Positions 5,202-7,639 of a stretch of DNA of 7,639 bases are shown piece by piece. This DNA is from DATMXT01 sp035560415 (GTDB lineage Bacteria > Bacillota > Clostridia > Oscillospirales > Feifaniaceae), in assembly GCA_035560415.1 (NCBI GenBank), contig DATMZG010000026.1, forward strand, positions 1-7,639, read 5' to 3'. A program made the position numbers and the translations under genes. The notes under the pieces were generated by a model that was not told the origin of the DNA, did not search any database, and saw nothing but the letters and a program-made list of their open reading frames with translations. How positions within the stretch are numbered: the stretch's first letter is position 1; each line of letters opens with the position of its first letter.

Positions 5202-5663
5202 ATGAAGCATACGCAATCCATGACCCGAAACAGTGACTTTCACCGCCTCTACACCCGGGGAAAGAGCCTTGTCGACCGAAATTTTGTCATCTACTACCGC
5301 AAGAGCAGGCGGGACTTGAATCTGCTCGGCATCACGGTCGGCAAAAAAATCGGGTGCGCCGTCATGCGAAACCGCGCAAAACGGCTCATTCGGGAGAGTT
5401 ACAGGCTGCTGGAGCCCCGCATCATCGAGGGCTACGACTTTGTCATCGTGGCCAGGGGCCGCACGCCGCACATGAAGTGTCCCGTCATCATGGAGGCCAT
5501 GGAGCAAGAGCTCGAATCGGCCGGACTGCTGCTGCCGAATCCCCAGGGGGACGGGGAGCGGACAAGCAGTCCAAAAGGACAAAAAAAACCGGCCGCAGGC
5601 CAGGGCAGCGCCGCAAAGCCGAAGTCCGCAAACGGGAGCGGACACCGGGAGGGCGCGAAATGA
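5202..5663 (+). CDS. rnpA: ribonuclease P protein component
   Basis: This is the protein subunit of RNase P, which with the RNA subunit removes 5' leaders from pre-tRNAs in the cytoplasm. The RnpA fold covers about residues 1-112. It shows the N-terminal SDFHRLYTRGKS segment (11-22), the aromatic YYR stretch (30-33) and the signature RNRAKRLIRE (56-65) that contacts RNA, preceded by VGKKIG (46-51). The protein is 153 residues, some 35-40 longer than usual; the extra C-terminal tail (about 113-153) is low-complexity, rich in K, G, P, S and A, and basic. GGAGGAG at 5190-5196 fixes the ATG. The stop TGA overlaps the yidD ATG as ATGA, so the two are probably translationally coupled. An A8 run at 5581-5588 lies within the tail and could cause slippage into the yidD frame. 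Confidence 0.96.
   Translation: MKHTQSMTRNSDFHRLYTRGKSLVDRNFVIYYRKSRRDLNLLGITVGKKIGCAVMRNRAKRLIRESYRLLEPRIIEGYDFVIVARGRTPHMKCPVIMEAMEQELESAGLLLPNPQGDGERTSSPKGQKKPAAGQGSAAKPKSANGSGHREGAK
5582..5588 (+). other. A-run forming an A_AAA_AAA slippery heptamer in rnpA
   Basis: Eight consecutive A residues (5581-5588) are read in rnpA as CAA AAA AAA. Bases 5582-5588 therefore form a type A_AAA_AAA slippery heptamer in the correct phase. The -1 frame from here is open to 5872, through the whole of yidD. A G-rich stretch (5545-5558) lies 20-40 bases upstream, and a short bulged stem (5589-5594 with 5598-5604) begins directly downstream. Whether slippage occurs is not known. Confidence 0.35.
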
Positions 5664-5872
5664 AGTCGGTTTTAATGGCGGTCGTGCGCTTTTACCGCAA
5701 ATTTATCTCCCCCCTCAAGAGGTCCTGTTGCAGGTTCTACCCCACCTGCTCCCAGTACGCCCTCGAGGCGCTGGAAAAATACGGGGCGCTCAAGGGCTCG
5801 TGGCTTGCACTGCGCAGGATTCTCCGGTGTCACCCCTTTAACAAAGGGGACTACTACGATCCCGTACCTTAA
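5660..5872 (+). CDS. yidD: membrane protein insertion efficiency factor YidD
   Basis: A 70-residue protein of the YidD family, a small membrane-associated factor that helps YidC insert membrane proteins. The family signature is complete: RFYRKFISP (10-18), CCRFYPTCSQYALEA (23-37, cysteines 23, 24 and 30), and the C-terminal RRILRCHPFNKGDYYDPVP (52-70, Cys57). The N-terminus is amphipathic rather than a clear membrane helix. The ATG overlaps the rnpA stop, with GGGAGGG (5647-5653) 6 bases upstream. The frame is also open upstream inside rnpA as far as 5354, but the family start matches the ATG at 5660. yidC follows closely, as is usual in Firmicutes. Confidence 0.96.
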   Translation: MKSVLMAVVRFYRKFISPLKRSCCRFYPTCSQYALEALEKYGALKGSWLALRRILRCHPFNKGDYYDPVP

Positions 5873-5886
5873 AATTGAAACAAATC

Positions 5887-5893
5887 AGGGGGT
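5887..5893 (+). promoter_or_regulatory. ribosome binding site selecting the yidC GTG start
   Basis: AGGGGGT lies 5 bases before the GTG at 5899. The open frame begins earlier at a TTG (5875), 2 bases after the yidD stop, which has no such site. The GTG gives MSIFDIILNHPLG, the usual N-terminus of the family. Confidence 0.75.
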
Positions 5894-5898
5894 CTTCC

Positions 5899-7239
5899 GT
5901 GTCAATATTTGATATCATCCTGAACCATCCGCTCGGCTCGATGCTGGCGTATACGATTAAAGTGCTGGGCAGCTTTGGAATCGGTCTGATTGTCTTCACC
6001 TTCCTGACAAAAGTGCTGCTCTTCCCGCTCTCCCTCATCACGCAGCGCAACACCATCAAACAGATGAAAGTGCGCCCCTACGAGGAGACCATCCGCAAAA
6101 AGTACGGGGCCGATAAGGTGCGCTACAATCAGGAAATCAGCGCCCTCTACAAGGAGCACGGCATTTCGGCCTCCTCCGGCTGCCTGCCGCTCTTAGTGCA
6201 GATGCCCATCCTCTTTGCGCTCTACAAAATCATCCGCATGCCGCTGACCTACCTGCTCAAGCTGTCTGCCGAGACCATCACGGCCGTCGACACGGCGCTG
6301 GGCTTGGGGGCCATCGCCTCAGGCTCGGCCACGGCGGAGGTCACGGTCGCGGAGGCCCTGTACTCCAACTTTGACAAGCTGGTGTCGCAGGGCATCGTCC
6401 CCCCCACCATCACCCCGCTCAACTACGAATTCCTCGGCATGAATTTGGCGGCCAAACCGTCGCTGGCCCTCAACATGATGCTGCTCATTCCGATTTTCGC
6501 TGGCGCCACCGCTTTCCTTCAGAGCTGGTACCAGGCCAAAACCCAGCCGCCGGCAGCGGCTGCCGCCGCCACCTCCAAGAGCCTCATGTTCACGATGCCG
6601 CTGCTGTCGGTCTGGATCACCTTCTCGCTGCCGGCCGGCGCCGGCCTCTATTGGGGCATGTCCAACCTCTTCATGTTCCTCCAGACCATTCTGCTCAACA
6701 AGATGATGAATCCGCAGAAGGCCTTGAAGCAGGCATATGTCGACATGGAGGAGCAGCAGCGCAACGCCAAAGAGCGCAAGCGGGAGGCGGCAAACCAGCA
6801 CCGCGTCAATAAGGAGACCAAAAACCGCGCCGCAACCGCCCAAAAGGACGGCAAGGGCAAAACGGTCACCGAGCGCATCATCAACGATGAGCTCGACGAT
6901 TACAGGCCCGGGTCCCCCACGCCGCAGGCAAAGCCCTCGGGCAAACCCACAAAGGGCGGCTATCAGCGGGTGCTTGGCTACACCTCCATCCCCGACCCCA
7001 TTGACGACGACCTTGCGGTCGAAGAGACCGAGAAGTCGGCGGGCAAGCTGAAGAAAAACCGGCCGAAGCCGGGGTCCGGCCCGTCCACGAAGAGCAAGCC
7101 CGATATGGCGGATGAGGCCGAGGAGACACCGGACGAGACTTTGGACGAGACCGAAGACGTGATTTTGGACGATGCTGCGGATGAGGCGGCCGGAGAGGAC
7201 TTCTCCACGGACGCGGCGTCCGAGGAGGAGACCCTATGA
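5899..7239 (+). CDS. yidC: membrane protein insertase YidC/Oxa1 family
   Basis: A 446-residue insertase that, alone or with SecYEG, integrates proteins into the cytoplasmic membrane. It is the short Gram-positive type. Helices lie at about 13-46, 93-120, 187-210, 228-247 and 249-270. The cytoplasmic coiled hairpin (about 47-90) carries RNTIKQMKVRPYEETIRKKYG, and the loop motif GCLPLLVQMPI is at 94-104. The groove position that is arginine in many family members is lysine here (K38, in FLTKVLLFPL). An external loop of about 65 residues (122-186) separates helices 2 and 3. No lipobox cysteine is seen at the N-terminus, unlike SpoIIIJ-type lipoproteins. After about residue 275 comes a 170-residue cytoplasmic tail, basic at 285-325 and strongly acidic at 401-446 (21 D/E, no K/R). 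It follows yidD after 26 bases, and its stop overlaps the jag start (ATGA). Confidence 0.95.
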   Translation: MSIFDIILNHPLGSMLAYTIKVLGSFGIGLIVFTFLTKVLLFPLSLITQRNTIKQMKVRPYEETIRKKYGADKVRYNQEISALYKEHGISASSGCLPLLVQMPILFALYKIIRMPLTYLLKLSAETITAVDTALGLGAIASGSATAEVTVAEALYSNFDKLVSQGIVPPTITPLNYEFLGMNLAAKPSLALNMMLLIPIFAGATAFLQSWYQAKTQPPAAAAAATSKSLMFTMPLLSVWITFSLPAGAGLYWGMSNLFMFLQTILLNKMMNPQKALKQAYVDMEEQQRNAKERKREAANQHRVNKETKNRAATAQKDGKGKTVTERIINDELDDYRPGSPTPQAKPSGKPTKGGYQRVLGYTSIPDPIDDDLAVEETEKSAGKLKKNRPKPGSGPSTKSKPDMADEAEETPDETLDETEDVILDDAADEAAGEDFSTDAASEEETL

Positions 7240-7639
7240 TCGTCATCAAAGAACACCTTGCCACAGGCCGCACGATTGAAGAGGCCATCGCAAGCGGAAT
7301 TGCCGAGCTCGCGCTCGACCGCGACAGCGTCAGCGTCGAAGTTGTGGAGACGCCGAAAAAAGGCTTTTTGGGACTTGGCGGCTCGCCGGCCCAGGTCAGG
7401 CTGACCTACGAGGTCGACCTGCCCGACACCCCGAAGCCCGCCCCCAGACCGGAGCCTAAGCCGGAGCCGCGCCCGGAGCCAAGGCCGGAATTCAAACCCC
7501 AGCCGAAGCCTGAGCCTAAGCCTGAGCCTAAGCCGGAGTTCAAGCCCCAGCCGAGGCCCGAGCCAAAGCCGGAGCCGCGTCCGGAACAAAGGGCCGAGCA
7601 AAGACCCCCGGTAAAACCCCAGCCAAGGCCGGAGTCTGT
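7236..7639 (+). CDS. jag: Jag (SpoIIIJ-associated, KhpB-type) RNA-binding protein, 3' end outside window
   Basis: The first 134 residues of Jag, a cytoplasmic RNA-binding protein encoded with YidC in many Firmicutes. The Jag N-terminal domain is clear at 1-60: EEAIASGIAEL, a short linker, then VSVEVVETPKKGFLGLGGSPAQVRL, with the KKGFLGLG core. From about residue 65 the protein becomes a proline-rich tract of alternating P-E-P-K/P-R units with two 16-residue copies (84-99 and 100-115). The KH and R3H domains expected to follow are not reached before the window ends. GAGGAGGAG at 7222-7230 inside the yidC 3' end is 5 bases from the ATG, and the ATG overlaps the yidC stop, so the two proteins should be made in coupled fashion. 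The Pro-rich linker is at least 70 residues, longer than the short linker of many homologues. Confidence 0.93.
   Translation, partial: MIVIKEHLATGRTIEEAIASGIAELALDRDSVSVEVVETPKKGFLGLGGSPAQVRLTYEVDLPDTPKPAPRPEPKPEPRPEPRPEFKPQPKPEPKPEPKPEFKPQPRPEPKPEPRPEQRAEQRPPVKPQPRPES
7485..7580 (+). repeat. two 48-bp tandem repeats in jag encoding PEFKPQP(K/R)PEPKPEP(K/R)
   Basis: Bases 7485-7532 and 7533-7580 encode two 16-residue units that differ only by K/R exchanges, while synonymous codons differ at several positions. They lie within a longer tract (about 7434-7639) of PEPK/PEPR dipeptide-pair repeats with a 12-base underlying period. The unit is likely to expand or contract between strains. It probably makes an extended, stiff polyproline-like linker. 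Confidence 0.8.

Noticed and set aside
5354..5659. Extended YidD from ATG 5354 as a separate large protein
   Set aside because: The family start and ribosome binding site are at 5660; the upstream part is an out-of-frame reading of rnpA. It is kept only as the frame that slippage at the A8 run would enter.
6978..7601. Long minus-strand open frame rich in RLRLRL, opposite yidC/jag
   Set aside because: It is the antisense reading of the PEPK repeat codons and of the GC-rich yidC tail; it has no ribosome binding site and overlaps two certain genes.

Overview
The window is GC-rich (roughly 60% by eye) and looks like a bacterial chromosome segment from a Gram-positive anaerobe, most likely a Clostridia member of the Oscillospiraceae/Ruminococcaceae type. 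That placement rests on the order rpmH-rnpA-yidD-yidC-jag, the short YidC without a large N-terminal periplasmic domain, the Jag protein, the strong AGGAGG-type ribosome binding sites and the frequent TTG/GTG starts. It is an inference, since no 16S or other phylogenetic marker is present.

Left part (1-1115): a plus-strand peroxiredoxin gene has its own ribosome binding site and a possible extended -10 promoter. It converges on a minus-strand gene for a small membrane protein with two CxxC motifs. A 13-bp hairpin lies between the two 3' ends. The minus-strand gene is divergent from the next plus-strand gene, and the gap holds a perfect 11-bp inverted repeat that reads as a sigma-A-like promoter on both strands.

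Middle part (1200-4923): four plus-strand genes follow. They encode a single-pass membrane protein of unknown function, two tandem paralogous EamA/DMT-family transporters of about 40% identity, and a single-pass membrane protein with four cysteines whose C-terminal half resembles the end of type IV pilin-like proteins. Small gaps suggest co-transcription at least of the transporters. A 16-bp hairpin closes this block.

Right part (4926-7639): a strong promoter (TTGACT, 18 bp, TATAAT) drives rpmH (ribosomal protein L34). A terminator-like hairpin with a T run then precedes rnpA (RNase P protein), followed by yidD, yidC and the 5' part of jag. The rnpA/yidD and yidC/jag pairs share ATGA stop/start overlaps, so translation is probably coupled. 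The cluster links ribosome production, tRNA 5' processing and membrane-protein insertion: YidC is the insertase, YidD assists it, and Jag is the RNA-binding partner encoded next to it. The classical neighbour dnaA is not in the 4.9 kb upstream of rpmH.

The most interesting points are an A8 slippery run in rnpA from which the -1 frame is open straight through yidD, the symmetric divergent promoter, the rpmH-rnpA attenuator, and the unusual charged or repetitive tails of YidC and Jag. I see no mobile element, CRISPR array, rRNA or intact tRNA. No clearly new multi-gene system is evident.
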